A stretch of DNA of 64,000 bases from the NCBI GenBank assembly GCA_029553285.1, contig JAKPCO010000080.1:62001-126000 (forward strand), given 5' to 3'. The translations under genes were made by a program, and so were the position numbers. Below, in pieces: positions 34,911 to 44,276 of this stretch; within the stretch, counting starts at the first letter, position 1; every line of letters starts with the position of its first letter. The notes beneath the pieces were generated by a model. That model was not told the DNA's origin. It worked only from the letters and a program-made list of their open reading frames with translations, and did no database searches. The DNA is from Methanobacteriota archaeon. Lineage in GTDB: Archaea > Halobacteriota > Methanosarcinia > Methanotrichales > Methanotrichaceae.

Positions 34911-36614
34911 TTGAGGATCAGGGATCTGATAGCTGCAGCGAGGGGTGAGCTTGAGGCAGATCTCCTCCTGGAGGGCGGGGAGCTGGTCAACGTCTTCTCG
35001 GGAGAGATACACAGGGCCGACGTCTCGATTTACGGCGGATACGTGGCAGGTTTCGACTGCTCGAGCGCCAGGAGAGTGATCTCTGTTGAAGATATGCTGA
35101 TAGCGCCGGGTTTCATAGATGCTCATGTGCACATGGAGAGCTCCATGGTGATGCCATCAGAGTACGCGAGGGCTGTCGTACCGCGCGGGACGCTCGCGGT
35201 GATAGCAGATCCGCATGAGATCGCGAACGTCATGGGCGTGGAGGGGATATCATATCTGCTCAGAAGCGCAGAGGGCATCCCGATGAGGTTTTTTGTGACA
35301 GCACCATCATGCGTGCCCGCGACCCCATTGGAGACGTCAGGCGCTGCTCTGGGCGTTAGCGAGATCGCCAGCCTCCTCGAGGATCCCAGGGTCGTGGGTC
35401 TGGGGGAGATGATGAACTATCCCGGAGTCGTACACGGAGACGGGTCCGTGCTCGCTAAGCTGGAGGTCGCTGCCTCGAAGAACAAGACCATCTGCGGCCA
35501 TGCGCCAGGGCTGAGGGGCGGGGATCTCCACGCGTATGCTGCCGCGCTAATAGAGAACAACCACGAGTGCACAGGAGCAGATGAGGCGATGGAGCAGCTC
35601 CGCTCAGGCATATGCATAATGATCAGGGAGGGCAGCGCGGCGAGGAATCTCGATGACCTTGTGAGGATCATCAGGGATTACAACACTCCAAACATCATGC
35701 TCTGCACAGACGATCTCGATCCAAGAGATCTCATGGAGAGGCACATCGACCGGATGATAAGAAGAATCACAGATGCCGGCATCGATCCGGTTGCTGCGAT
35801 ACAGATGGCCACGATCAACCCCGCGCGCCACTTCGGGCTTCGCAGGACAGGTGCTGTCGCCCCAGGATACAGGGCTGACATCGCTGTTATGGACCATGAT
35901 TTTAATGTGAGGCGCGTGATCTTCGAGGGCAGGGAGGTGGCCAGGGACGGTAAGCTCACAGCGAGTTTTGAATCGAAGAGGCTGCCGCTGCAGAGCAGCA
36001 TGAATGTTCGGATGCCCATAAGGCGCGAGTCATTCAGAATCCCTGCAGCGGGCAGGATCGCGAGGGTGATCAGAGTTGTGCCGAACCAGATTCTGACAGA
36101 GATGATTGCGGCGCGCTCTGCTGTGAGGGATGGAAAGGTCGTCTCAGATACGGTGAATGACATCCTCAAGATAGCTGTGGTTGAGAGGCACAGGGCCACA
36201 GGCAATCTGGGACTGGGCCTGGTGAGCGGGTTTGGACTGAAGAGAGGCGCGATCGCGAGCTCTGTCTCACACGACTCCCATAACATCACAGTCGTTGGAG
36301 CTGACGATGAGAACATGCTCAGAGCTGTGGAATCCCTGATATCCATGGGCGGTGGGTGGGTTGCCGTCGATGGGAAAGCACTTGCTTCTTTGTCCCTGCC
36401 GATCGCGGGTCTGTTATCTGAGCGATGCCTGGAGGATGTGGTAGAGGATGTGGAGGATGTTATCTCAGCAGCTCACTCCCTTGGATCAGAGCTTGAGGAT
36501 CCATTCATGACGCTCTCCTTCATGGCTCTGCCGGTCATACCCGAGCTCAGGATCACGGACAGAGGGCTTGTGGATGTGAGGGAGTTCAGGCACGTTCCTC
36601 TGTTTATGGAGTGA
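34911..36614 (+). CDS. ade: Adenine deaminase
   Basis: A 567-aa amidohydrolase converting adenine to hypoxanthine. It has APGFIDAHVHMESSM (metal HxH), ADPHEIANVMG, the GHAPGLRGGDLHAY segment, CTDDLDPRDL, and the C-terminal domain with SSVSHDSHNITVVGADD typical of this enzyme. TTG 34911 follows GGTGAT by four bases and is the likely start, as no ATG or GTG fits. Full length for the family. Confidence 0.94.
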   Translation: MRIRDLIAAARGELEADLLLEGGELVNVFSGEIHRADVSIYGGYVAGFDCSSARRVISVEDMLIAPGFIDAHVHMESSMVMPSEYARAVVPRGTLAVIADPHEIANVMGVEGISYLLRSAEGIPMRFFVTAPSCVPATPLETSGAALGVSEIASLLEDPRVVGLGEMMNYPGVVHGDGSVLAKLEVAASKNKTICGHAPGLRGGDLHAYAAALIENNHECTGADEAMEQLRSGICIMIREGSAARNLDDLVRIIRDYNTPNIMLCTDDLDPRDLMERHIDRMIRRITDAGIDPVAAIQMATINPARHFGLRRTGAVAPGYRADIAVMDHDFNVRRVIFEGREVARDGKLTASFESKRLPLQSSMNVRMPIRRESFRIPAAGRIARVIRVVPNQILTEMIAARSAVRDGKVVSDTVNDILKIAVVERHRATGNLGLGLVSGFGLKRGAIASSVSHDSHNITVVGADDENMLRAVESLISMGGGWVAVDGKALASLSLPIAGLLSERCLEDVVEDVEDVISAAHSLGSELEDPFMTLSFMALPVIPELRITDRGLVDVREFRHVPLFME

Positions 36615-36623
36615 CGGAAGGCC

Positions 36624-37739
36624 ATGTCCGGGCTGGACATATGGTTCAGGTGGAGCAGAAAGAACAGGTACACGATAGCAGCTCTGCTCCCGCTTGTGAG
36701 CGGCGCCAGGCTTGCGGATGCGCCCAGACCCGGAATAATGCTCTACAGCATTGCGACTCCGCAGGCTGAGGAGGTTTACAGAGAGGTTGATTCAGCCCGC
36801 AGTTCAGGTATGAGATCCATATTCATCGCAGGTGGGCCTCACCCATCTGCAAGACCTGAGGAGGTCCTCAGGCACTTTGATTACGTCGTCATTGGCGAGG
36901 GCGAGGAGACGCTCCCGGAGCTCATCGATGCTCTCCGCTCAGGCCGCGATCCGGCGTCTGTAAAGGGAATAGCATACATGAAGGACGGGGAGCTCGCCGT
37001 GACAGAGCGCAGGGATTTCGTGGATCTGGATCGATACCCCTCTTTCTCACGCCCCCTTCTCGCGCCGATAGAGATAACCAGGGGCTGTCCATGGGGATGC
37101 GCATACTGCCAGACGCCCAGGCTCTGCGGGAGCGTCATGCGTCACCGCTCCATACCATCGATTCTCAGCCATGCGAGGATGCACATGGATCTGAGGTTCA
37201 CGTCTCCGAACGCGCTCGCATACGGTTCAGACGGTCTCAGACCCAGACTGGAGAAGGTCGAGCTGCTCCTCAAAACCCTCTCAGAGCTCGGAAGGCCGAT
37301 CTACTTCGGCACGTTTCCATCAGAGGTGCGGCCGGATTTCGTCTCGGAGAGATCGCTCGAGCTCATAACCACGTACTGCACGAACCGAACGCTCAGCATA
37401 GGTGGGCAGTCAGGAAGCGACAGGGTTTTGAGATCGATCAACAGGGGTCATTGTGTGCATGATATCGAGATGGCATGCGAGCTCTGCATCGATCATGAGG
37501 TGGTGCCGAATGTCGATCTGATACTCTGCCTTCCCGGGGAGAGCGAGGAGGATCAGATGCTCACAGTCGAACTGGCAGAGCAGATAGTGAGAATGGGAGG
37601 CAGGGTCAGAGCCCACAGGTTCATGCCTCTGCCGGGAACACCGCTGGAATCCCAGGAGCCATCGCCCCTCCTGAGGGAGGCGGAGCTCAGGCTGGGCCGG
37701 CTGGCGCTGGCCGGAAAACTGAAAGGAAGGCTGCATTAG
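36624..37739 (+). CDS. B12-binding domain/radical SAM protein (MJ_1487-like)
   Basis: A 371-aa protein with an N-terminal cobalamin-binding-like domain (SIFIAGGPHPSARPEEVL, VVIGEGEETLPELI) and a radical SAM domain with the cluster motif RGCPWGCAYC (CxxxCxxC). The pattern GGQSGSDRVLRSINRGH and the PNVDLILCLPGESEED segment fit this family. The reaction is unknown. The gene ends with a 4-nt overlap with the convergent gene on the other strand. Confidence 0.85.
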   Translation: MSGLDIWFRWSRKNRYTIAALLPLVSGARLADAPRPGIMLYSIATPQAEEVYREVDSARSSGMRSIFIAGGPHPSARPEEVLRHFDYVVIGEGEETLPELIDALRSGRDPASVKGIAYMKDGELAVTERRDFVDLDRYPSFSRPLLAPIEITRGCPWGCAYCQTPRLCGSVMRHRSIPSILSHARMHMDLRFTSPNALAYGSDGLRPRLEKVELLLKTLSELGRPIYFGTFPSEVRPDFVSERSLELITTYCTNRTLSIGGQSGSDRVLRSINRGHCVHDIEMACELCIDHEVVPNVDLILCLPGESEEDQMLTVELAEQIVRMGGRVRAHRFMPLPGTPLESQEPSPLLREAELRLGRLALAGKLKGRLH

Positions 37740-38071
37740 AGGTAGAACTGCCTGAACGGGAGCATGTAGCTGTCCTGGAGCTCGTATCTGATCAGTATCT
37801 CCTTTGGACGCACCTCAATCTCCCTGACGGCCTGCGAGAACATGTACCACACATACCCTCTCTGTGGTATCTTGTACTTGTCGGGGAGCGTTGATGCAAA
37901 ACCTGATGCGTTCAGGATGTATGTGCGCAGGAGCTCGCTGCCCGACGCGAACAGGAACGGCAGGCTCAGCTTATCAAGTGCTTCTGCGCTCTTTCCCTCA
38001 AGCCTGAGCCGCTCCAGAAGAAAGTCGCGGATATCCTCCTCGTTTATGACAAGCTCACGCATCTCGCTCAT
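37736..38071 (-). CDS. Conserved hypothetical protein
   Basis: A 111-aa acidic-to-neutral protein, MSEMRELVINEEDIRDFLLE at the start and RYELQDSYMLPFRQFYL at the end, with no signal or membrane segment. I do not recognise a family. ATG 38071 has GGGTGAT four bases upstream, and TAATTTTATAATC near 38096-38108 is a good TATA element, so expression is plausible. Confidence 0.7.
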   Translation of the reverse strand: MSEMRELVINEEDIRDFLLERLRLEGKSAEALDKLSLPFLFASGSELLRTYILNASGFASTLPDKYKIPQRGYVWYMFSQAVREIEVRPKEILIRYELQDSYMLPFRQFYL

Positions 38072-38226
38072 GGTATCACCCTATGAGAGAGGTGGATTAT
38101 AAAATTAGCTGCTCCCCAACACCTCTGAACACGGGATGCTGTGAGCATGTGGAGCAACTCAGGCGCGACTCGTTCCGGAAAATCTGGGAGCTGCCCTGAT
38201 GGCTGTATCCCAGTCAGGAGAACATT

Positions 38227-39114
38227 CTACACGGTGGTGATCTTCCGGTACATCATCGCGTGAATGCTGCTGATGCCGAAGATCTTTGATATCCGCCGGA
38301 TATCCTCTGAAGTTGGGGTGGATGGCCTGGCTGGAGGCACCGGCCTGCACTCCCTCGCAAACACGCGCCCCCCACGCATCCTGGAGCATGCAAAACCTCC
38401 TGCATTCCCCTTCACGAAGATCTCCCCTGATCTCATCTCCGTCGCCGTGAAATCCTCTGTGTCGCCATGCACCACCAGAGTCCCCCCACTCAGCAGAACC
38501 CCTGTGTTTCTGCCCGAGCTGCCATGGATCTCGAGAACTCCAGAGCGCATGAGAATCCCGGCGCTCATTCCCGCATTCCCGAAGAGCTCGATCCTCCCGG
38601 GAGATACGTTCCTCGCCCCTATCGTCTCTCTTGTTATACCATCTGATATCCTCAGAACGCCATCAGAAAACTCATTCGGATGCATCGGGGAATATCCCTT
38701 CTCCAGAAGTTCTGTTATGGATACAAACTTTCTGTACCCGGAGAGATCGCTCTCCAACTCAATGACATTGCCAAGCGGCTCCTCGACCCTGCCGCTGACG
38801 TAGATCGCGCCTCTGATCATCGAGATGCCCATTCTCGGGCCCACATCCCCATCCACGATCACATCTCCCACATCCAAAGCGCCACCGCTCCCGCCCAGCC
38901 TCATCAGATCCACGCCCATGCTGGAGCAGAGCCTGCTCCCTGCATCCCCAATAATCCTCACGCTCTCGCCGCGCCTGAGCGCATCCACCAGAGATCTGTA
39001 GCTCCATCCATCGATATTAGCATCCGGATCGAAACGCGAGCCCCTGTGCTGCCAGTAGAAATCGAATGTGAAATCGCAGATACATTTCTCGCCTGATGCC
39101 CTGATGATTATCAT
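38227..39114 (-). CDS. GXGXG-repeat protein (FwdC / glutamate synthase C-terminal-like)
   Basis: A 295-aa protein. Residues about 50-260 form repeated beta-helix turns with the G-x-x-x-G spacing of the GXGXG domain: VRIIGDAGSRLCSSM, VIVDGDVGPRMGISM, IELFGNAGMSAGILM, LEIHGSSGRNTGVLL and IFVKGNAGGFACSRM. This domain occurs in subunit C of formylmethanofuran dehydrogenase and in glutamate synthase. The protein is not clearly either, and no partner subunit is adjacent, so the function is open. Confidence 0.8.
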   Translation of the reverse strand: MIIIRASGEKCICDFTFDFYWQHRGSRFDPDANIDGWSYRSLVDALRRGESVRIIGDAGSRLCSSMGVDLMRLGGSGGALDVGDVIVDGDVGPRMGISMIRGAIYVSGRVEEPLGNVIELESDLSGYRKFVSITELLEKGYSPMHPNEFSDGVLRISDGITRETIGARNVSPGRIELFGNAGMSAGILMRSGVLEIHGSSGRNTGVLLSGGTLVVHGDTEDFTATEMRSGEIFVKGNAGGFACSRMRGGRVFARECRPVPPARPSTPTSEDIRRISKIFGISSIHAMMYRKITTV

Positions 39115-39200
39115 CGAGTCACTCTCCTGGTGACCTCAATGAGCATGAATGCCTGTTGCGGCATTCTCCTGAATCATTCCAGGAAGCCATGCGGTATGGC

Positions 39201-40292
39201 TCAGACACGCTCAGCATACACCCTCTCGATCTCTCCGCATATCACATCCCAGTCGTATCGCCTGGCGATCTCCCTGCACCTCGAGCCTGCTGCTTTGGAG
39301 AGATCGAGCGCAACCCGGATCGCATCCGCAAGCGAATACGGAGAGGGCTCCGCGATCACTCCTGTCTCAGGGGTTAGAAGGTCGCATGCAGCGTTCATCC
39401 TATGGCGGACCGTGATAACAGGAACCCCGCATGCCATCGCCTCCAGCGCGACCATCCCGAACCCCTCCCTGGTCGAGGGGAGGACAAAAGCCCTGGATGA
39501 CTTGATCAGAGCGATCGTGTCCTCGTATTTGAGAAAGCCGCTGAACCTCACCCTGTCATTCAAACCAAGCGATCTGGCGAGGGCATGAAGCCGCGGCGCC
39601 TCTGGCCCCTCACCGATTATCAGGAGGTTCACATCTGAAAGTAGAGCGATGGCCTCCAGCAGCATGTGAAGATTCTTGTGGGAGACCAGCCTTCCTGCGA
39701 ACACAAGATCGTGCTCCGAATCCGCGGGCCTGATCGACTGTATGTGCCTGAAATCGATTCCGTTCGGAACCACAGTGCTTCTGACCCCGAAATTCATCAG
39801 CTCTCTCCCTGTCATCTCGGAGACCGCTATGTTGTTGCCGGTCAGCATCGCAGCAGCCCTCTCAACGGCCATTCCAAGATAACCCGACCTCCCCATGTAC
39901 TCGATCCAGTAATCACCCCAGATCTCGTGCCACGTTATGAAGAATGATGCACCTCCTGAGCGAACTCTCGCTGAGAAGCATGAGAGATACGGGAACTCCT
40001 GGCAGTCGATCACATCGTATCCACCTTCAAGGTATCTCAGAAGGCCAAGAGAGAAGAGAAGGGCCTGTTTCACCGACCTTTTATCTTTGATGTATAAAGG
40101 ATGAGGAGGGCAGACTCCGTGATGCCACACACCGCCCAGCCTGATCTCTCTCTCACCCCTCCACCATCTGGATCCGTAGCAGTGGACCTCGTGCCCCCTC
40201 CGGGCGAGCCTCTGAGAGAGCTCGTAAACCCTTCGCTCAACCCCTCCCTTGATCCAGGGGTAAACTGCGTCATAAACATACGCTATTCTCAT
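39201..40292 (-). CDS. Glycosyltransferase family 4 protein
   Basis: A 363-aa GT-B enzyme. It starts MRIAYVYDAVYPWIKGGVER, contains VVPNGIDF and LVFAGRLVSHKNLHMLLEA, and ends with the nucleotide-sugar site VLPSTREGFGMVALEAMACG. No signal or membrane segment. It probably adds a sugar to a lipid or glycan. It lies 28 nt downstream of the GT2 gene in the same direction, so the two may act together. Confidence 0.9.
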   Translation of the reverse strand: MRIAYVYDAVYPWIKGGVERRVYELSQRLARRGHEVHCYGSRWWRGEREIRLGGVWHHGVCPPHPLYIKDKRSVKQALLFSLGLLRYLEGGYDVIDCQEFPYLSCFSARVRSGGASFFITWHEIWGDYWIEYMGRSGYLGMAVERAAAMLTGNNIAVSEMTGRELMNFGVRSTVVPNGIDFRHIQSIRPADSEHDLVFAGRLVSHKNLHMLLEAIALLSDVNLLIIGEGPEAPRLHALARSLGLNDRVRFSGFLKYEDTIALIKSSRAFVLPSTREGFGMVALEAMACGVPVITVRHRMNAACDLLTPETGVIAEPSPYSLADAIRVALDLSKAAGSRCREIARRYDWDVICGEIERVYAERV

Positions 40293-40320
40293 CGTGATCT
40301 GCCCTCAAATGCACGCTCTA

Positions 40321-41445
40321 TCACTCCCTGCCGTCCATGAGCAGGAAGAGGCTTATGAGCATGCCTGAGAATATCGTCTGGATCCCGATCATTGAGAGGA
40401 TCATCGCGATCATCGCGCTCTGAACCTCCGCAAGCGATCCGAAGCCGGCGCTGATCCAGCTCATGAGCACCTTGCCACCAATGGCAATGCCTGCGATTAT
40501 GAAAGCCATTCCCAGAAGAATCTCCTTCTCCAGGGAATGATAGCTCAGCAGCCTCTCCGCCAGCCAGGTGTTCGCGATCCCGTGCATGGCGCCGAATATG
40601 CTGAAGTGAACGCCCGCAAGAAACGTCTGGTAGCCGATGAAGAGCATCATGATCCCTAGGATGAGAGAGTGCATCCTGAGCTCAGAGGAGCGGGATACAA
40701 GGAGAACCCCGGCGGTGAGCATAATTCCCAGAGCCATGACTAGAGCGCCGGGCGCCATGAGAAACGGGATCGGCTGGTAGAGCATCATGAATCTCAGGTG
40801 GCGCCAGCCATCGGAGAACGAGCGGAGCTTCGATCCGCCCCTTCGCCTCGGGTAGTAATCGATCGGCGCCTCCGCGATCCTCAGACCCCGCCGGGATGCC
40901 TCGACCAGCATCTCCGAGGCGAACTCCATGCCAGCGGTTCTCAGCCGCATCTTCTTCAGGGCCTCCCTCCTCATCGCCCTGAGACCGCAGTGCGCATCCG
41001 AGACCCTGATCGAGTAAAGGTGGTTGAGTATCCAGGTGAGAAGCGGATTCCCAATGTATCTGTGAAGTGCCGGCATCGCCCCTGGATGTATTCTGCCGCG
41101 AAGCCTGCTCCCCATCGCCAGGTCCGCGCCGTCGTCGAGGAGCTCCAGGAGCCTGGGTATATCCTCAGGGGCGTATGTCAGATCTCCATCCATGAGCACG
41201 ATGTAATCTCCGGATGCCACCTCGAAGCCCTTGAGGTACGCCCTTCCGTATCCAAGGGCATCGGATCGAACCACCCTTGCCCCGTGGCTCTCCGCTATCC
41301 TGGGGGTTTCATCATCCGAGCTGTCGACAACGATTATCTCCCACTCAGAGGCGCTTCTTTCAAGAACAGCGCGCGATCTCATTATGCATTCGCCGATCGT
41401 CTCCGCCTCGTTCAGGGTGGGTATGATGAGACTGACTGAGCGCAC
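40321..41445 (-). CDS. Membrane glycosyltransferase family 2 protein (dolichol-phosphate hexosyltransferase-like)
   Basis: A 374-aa protein with an N-terminal GT-A domain (SLIIPTLNEAETIGECI, IIVVDSSDDETP, YIVLMDGDLTYAPEDIP) and four to five C-terminal membrane helices. It resembles DPM1/GtrB-type enzymes that load dolichol phosphate. The long open frame up to 41661 runs into a mobile element and has no family support there. GTG 41445 (or TTG 41454) starts at the conserved domain, and CTTATAAC near 41468-41475 on the minus strand is a TATA box about 26 nt upstream. Confidence 0.85.
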   Translation of the reverse strand: MRSVSLIIPTLNEAETIGECIMRSRAVLERSASEWEIIVVDSSDDETPRIAESHGARVVRSDALGYGRAYLKGFEVASGDYIVLMDGDLTYAPEDIPRLLELLDDGADLAMGSRLRGRIHPGAMPALHRYIGNPLLTWILNHLYSIRVSDAHCGLRAMRREALKKMRLRTAGMEFASEMLVEASRRGLRIAEAPIDYYPRRRGGSKLRSFSDGWRHLRFMMLYQPIPFLMAPGALVMALGIMLTAGVLLVSRSSELRMHSLILGIMMLFIGYQTFLAGVHFSIFGAMHGIANTWLAERLLSYHSLEKEILLGMAFIIAGIAIGGKVLMSWISAGFGSLAEVQSAMIAMILSMIGIQTIFSGMLISLFLLMDGRE

Positions 41446-41479
41446 GTACGGCAAATGGCATGAGGGAGTTATAAGAGTT

Positions 41480-41674
41480 CGCTCTTGTGCGGAGCAACTT
41501 GTAGAGCATGCAATGTGCTCGCTGGAAGAATTCGTTGCCACGCCTTCGACTGCGTCGAAGGGTTTCGACAGTTTCGACTTCGCCGGAACTCTTCGGCGCA
41601 TTCGAAGGTAAGTCAAAACCAACGCACAGCACGACCCCTGCTCCTTCAGACAAGCCATCAAATGGATAAGAGCG
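41480..41674 (+). mobile_element. MITE-like element, copy G (enlarged)
   Basis: The ends CGCTCTTGTGCGGAGCAACT and ATCAAATGGATAAGAGCG match the family. It is bounded by a perfect 8-bp direct repeat TAAGAGTT (41472-41479 and 41675-41682). At 195 bp it is about 70 bp longer than the norm; the extra part includes the perfect hairpin CCTTCGAC-TGC-GTCGAAGG (41543-41561). It lies immediately upstream of the glycosyltransferase promoter. Confidence 0.88.
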
Positions 41675-41918
41675 TAAGAGTTCGTGAGACCCAGGGCGGC
41701 CAGGTCACATGCGAGTCATCTCCCCAGCATCTGAATCCCCTGCGAATCTCACTGCCCTTCTGCCGCACGGTCAGCCTCGCATACATGGAACGTGCAGCTC
41801 TGGGACAGAACTCTGAAAATCCAGATCTCCTCCATACATTTCTTGAGGGTGCAGAAAACGCCTCGCTCTCTCGCAGGCGGCACAAGAGAAAAAAAAAATA
41901 TTTTTATCTCCCTGATCG

Positions 41919-42530
41919 TTAGTTGACCCTGATGACCTTGAGCAGGGAGCAGACCGGCACGCCTGCAATGCTGTCCACGCCCCTCTTGTCGATGAGAACT
42001 GCTATGACATTCGTCTTGGCGCCGTGATCATCCAGGTATGCGACCGCCTCCTCCAGGGTCCTGCCTGATGTTATCACATCATCCACGATGACGCACTCCC
42101 TGCCATTGACGTCGGCGAAGTTCGTGCTCAGGTTCCCATGGGGCTTGACATCCTGCGATGCCATCTGCTTTGTGGGCATGTAGACCGCGAGCCCCACGCC
42201 CATGTGGTTCGCGACCATGCTCGCGAGGGGCACACCGCTCAGCGCCACGCCCACGACCATGTCGATGTCAAGCTCCTTTTCGTCGAGGAGATCGAATATC
42301 ATCTCTGAGAGCGCCTGGGCTATGTGGCTCAGCCTGTAGGCGCTCCTTCCTATCATCGACCAGTCCACCGAGATGTCCTTCGGCCCGGGGAGTGTGGCGC
42401 GCTCGGCATGCGTGAGAAGCCAGGTGACGGTCTCCCTGGAGACGTTCAGCTCCTCGGATATCTGGCCCTCTGAAAGACCCTCAGACTTGAGCTCTGTGGC
42501 TTTCTTTATGAGATCCTCTATACTCTTCAT
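41919..42530 (-). CDS. gfcR: GfcR-type PRTase-fold transcriptional regulator
   Basis: A 203-aa protein with an N-terminal helix-turn-helix (ELKSEGLSEGQISEELNVSR) and a C-terminal phosphoribosyltransferase fold with the PRPP motif CVIVDDVITSGRTLEEA. This architecture defines GfcR, the archaeal orotate-PRTase-like regulator (sugar and gluconeogenesis control in haloarchaea). ATG 42530 follows GGGATGAT and leaves only 2 nt to the upstream nob1 stop. An A-rich then T-rich tract after the stop (41887-41910) may act as terminator. Confidence 0.92.
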   Translation of the reverse strand: MKSIEDLIKKATELKSEGLSEGQISEELNVSRETVTWLLTHAERATLPGPKDISVDWSMIGRSAYRLSHIAQALSEMIFDLLDEKELDIDMVVGVALSGVPLASMVANHMGVGLAVYMPTKQMASQDVKPHGNLSTNFADVNGRECVIVDDVITSGRTLEEAVAYLDDHGAKTNVIAVLIDKRGVDSIAGVPVCSLLKVIRVN

Positions 42531-42532
42531 GA

Positions 42533-42982
42533 TCATCCCTTCTTTCTTATTTTCGGAGGTGTTCCGCATACAGGACAGAGATCTCCCTCAAAGGCTCTGC
42601 CGCATCCAGGGCATCTCTGTGTGCGCTTTATGAATCGCCTTATCCCACGCTGGACTACCGGCTCGACCCTGAGCCCCAGATGTGCAGCGACGTTCTGGAG
42701 AGCATAGTCGTCTGTGGCAAGCGCTGCATCATACTCGATGGCCTTCGCAAGGACCTCCAGATCTGTCTTTGAAAGTCTGGAGAGATCACCCGTTTCCCTT
42801 GCTGCATCTGTCGCCCTTTTCAGGGTCTCCTTTGTGGGTGGTTCGATCCTCACATCTGAGATCTGCAGCTTGATCCTCGATCGGATGTCCTTGAGCTCCT
42901 GCTCCACCGCAGGAACCGTGATCACCTCTCCCTTCAGCGGCTTTCCAAGTATGAACACAGAGGCATCTGCAACTACATACAC
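42533..42982 (-). CDS. nob1: Endoribonuclease Nob1
   Basis: A 149-aa protein: a PIN domain (MYVVADASVFILGKPL, with acidic residues in LSKTDLEVLAKAIE and ALATDDYALQNVA) followed by a rubredoxin-like zinc ribbon (CPGCGRAFEGDLCPVCG). Nob1 cuts the 3' end of pre-16S rRNA during small-subunit maturation. It forms a two-gene unit with gfcR. A second ribosome-maturation protein, AK6/Fap7, is at 21509. Confidence 0.93.
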   Translation of the reverse strand: MYVVADASVFILGKPLKGEVITVPAVEQELKDIRSRIKLQISDVRIEPPTKETLKRATDAARETGDLSRLSKTDLEVLAKAIEYDAALATDDYALQNVAAHLGLRVEPVVQRGIRRFIKRTQRCPGCGRAFEGDLCPVCGTPPKIRKKG

Positions 42983-43264
42983 ACTGATGCCATTGAGCTA
43001 ATAGTACTTGGACTTTTTCAGTACCGATGCTGAGATGGCAGTATACAGATCTGCTCTGAGTTCAAAACAGATACGCGCTGCAGCAGCCTGGTATTTGCAT
43101 AAAAGCGCTCATGACACATCGTGGCAGAAGGTCACCCATGCGGCCCGCACCAAATGCAGTTTCCGTAATGATTCGGGACGTGCGAAATGCCTGAGCACGC
43201 TTATCAGACAACCCTCAAACACTCCCATAAAGTTAATAGGAGGATTCTGCCCATCTTAATCTGT

Positions 43265-44275
43265 ATGTACAGGGACGAGCTTGCGGAGCGTGTTGCGAGG
43301 AGGATCAACCCCAGAGAGGGGGCCTGCGGCACCTGCCACGCCATAGCTGAGGAGGTGTGCGCCACAGGGGGATCCATCCTCGCATACGAGCGTCCTTCAG
43401 GGATACTCGCCAGGATAACAGATGACAGGGGTGAGGTGATCGGGGAGGGTTTCGGCATCGTCTGGTCTCCTGCGGTCCTAGCAGCAGAGCTGGATGCGGG
43501 CATAGTCCCCGCTGACATTGAGGATCGTCTCAGAAGAGATGGAACCAGCACCCAGGATGTCGTCGAGAAGGTTGCAGCGCTCTTCGGCTACGGCAGGGTC
43601 GTGACCCCAGCAGTCCTGGCGCTGAACATGGTGAAGGAGATGGGCGGCAGGACGGTGATCAGGCGCGAGGGGCTGGGCGTCGTGGCAACCTTCTTTGACT
43701 CAAAGGGAGATGTGATCGCATCATCTCCCCCATCCTACTGCCCGACATGCGCGGTCACAATCGCCGCCGCGATCACTCCGGAGATCGCAGATCCAATTAA
43801 AAAAACGCTTGAGGGGAAGCCGAATACAGGGAAGAAGAAGCTCGATCTCGGTCTCGAGAACAGGTACGAGATAGAGCATGGCCATGTCCGTGTCACCCTG
43901 GCCAAGGGGGACGAGGTTCTGGCCAGCAGAGTTCTCGGATGCTGCATGGCATACGCCACCGTGAAGGCCGAGATCGTCGCAGGGCTCGTGCCGCAGGCGA
44001 GCGCAGAGCAGTTCAAGCTCTACTGCAACCTCTGCCCGTTCAAGCACTGCTGGATGGACAAGTCCATGGGCGCCACGGGAAACATCATTCTGCAACGGCT
44101 CACAGAGATCGGCGCGGAGGTCGAGGTCTCGGCTGAGGGCTACATAGTTGCAAGGCTCGCGGGAGAGGAGATCGAGGGGCGCGGCACACTCTGCTCTCTG
44201 AGCGCCCTGACCAACATGCTTCTAAAGGGGGACGCGGAGAGGATCCTGAAGCCTTCATCGGCCAGGAGATGGTGA
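43265..44275 (+). CDS. Cys-rich conserved methanogen protein upstream of ycaO
   Basis: A 336-aa protein of no assigned function. It has cysteine clusters at GACGTCHAIAEEVC, SYCPTCAVT, GCC and YCNLCPFKHCWMD, suggesting a metal or Fe-S site. No signal or membrane segment. ATG 43265 lies about 30 nt after CATAAAGTTAA (TATA-like), consistent with a short or absent leader. Its stop is 1 nt from the start of ycaO, so it belongs to the McrA thioamidation operon by position. I do not place it in a named family. Confidence 0.8.
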   Translation: MYRDELAERVARRINPREGACGTCHAIAEEVCATGGSILAYERPSGILARITDDRGEVIGEGFGIVWSPAVLAAELDAGIVPADIEDRLRRDGTSTQDVVEKVAALFGYGRVVTPAVLALNMVKEMGGRTVIRREGLGVVATFFDSKGDVIASSPPSYCPTCAVTIAAAITPEIADPIKKTLEGKPNTGKKKLDLGLENRYEIEHGHVRVTLAKGDEVLASRVLGCCMAYATVKAEIVAGLVPQASAEQFKLYCNLCPFKHCWMDKSMGATGNIILQRLTEIGAEVEVSAEGYIVARLAGEEIEGRGTLCSLSALTNMLLKGDAERILKPSSARRW

Positions 44276-44276
44276 G

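Noticed and set aside
41446-41661. N-terminal extension of the glycosyltransferase frame
   Set aside because: The extra 72 residues are translated from a mobile element and its flank; the conserved domain and a suitable promoter point to a start at 41445.
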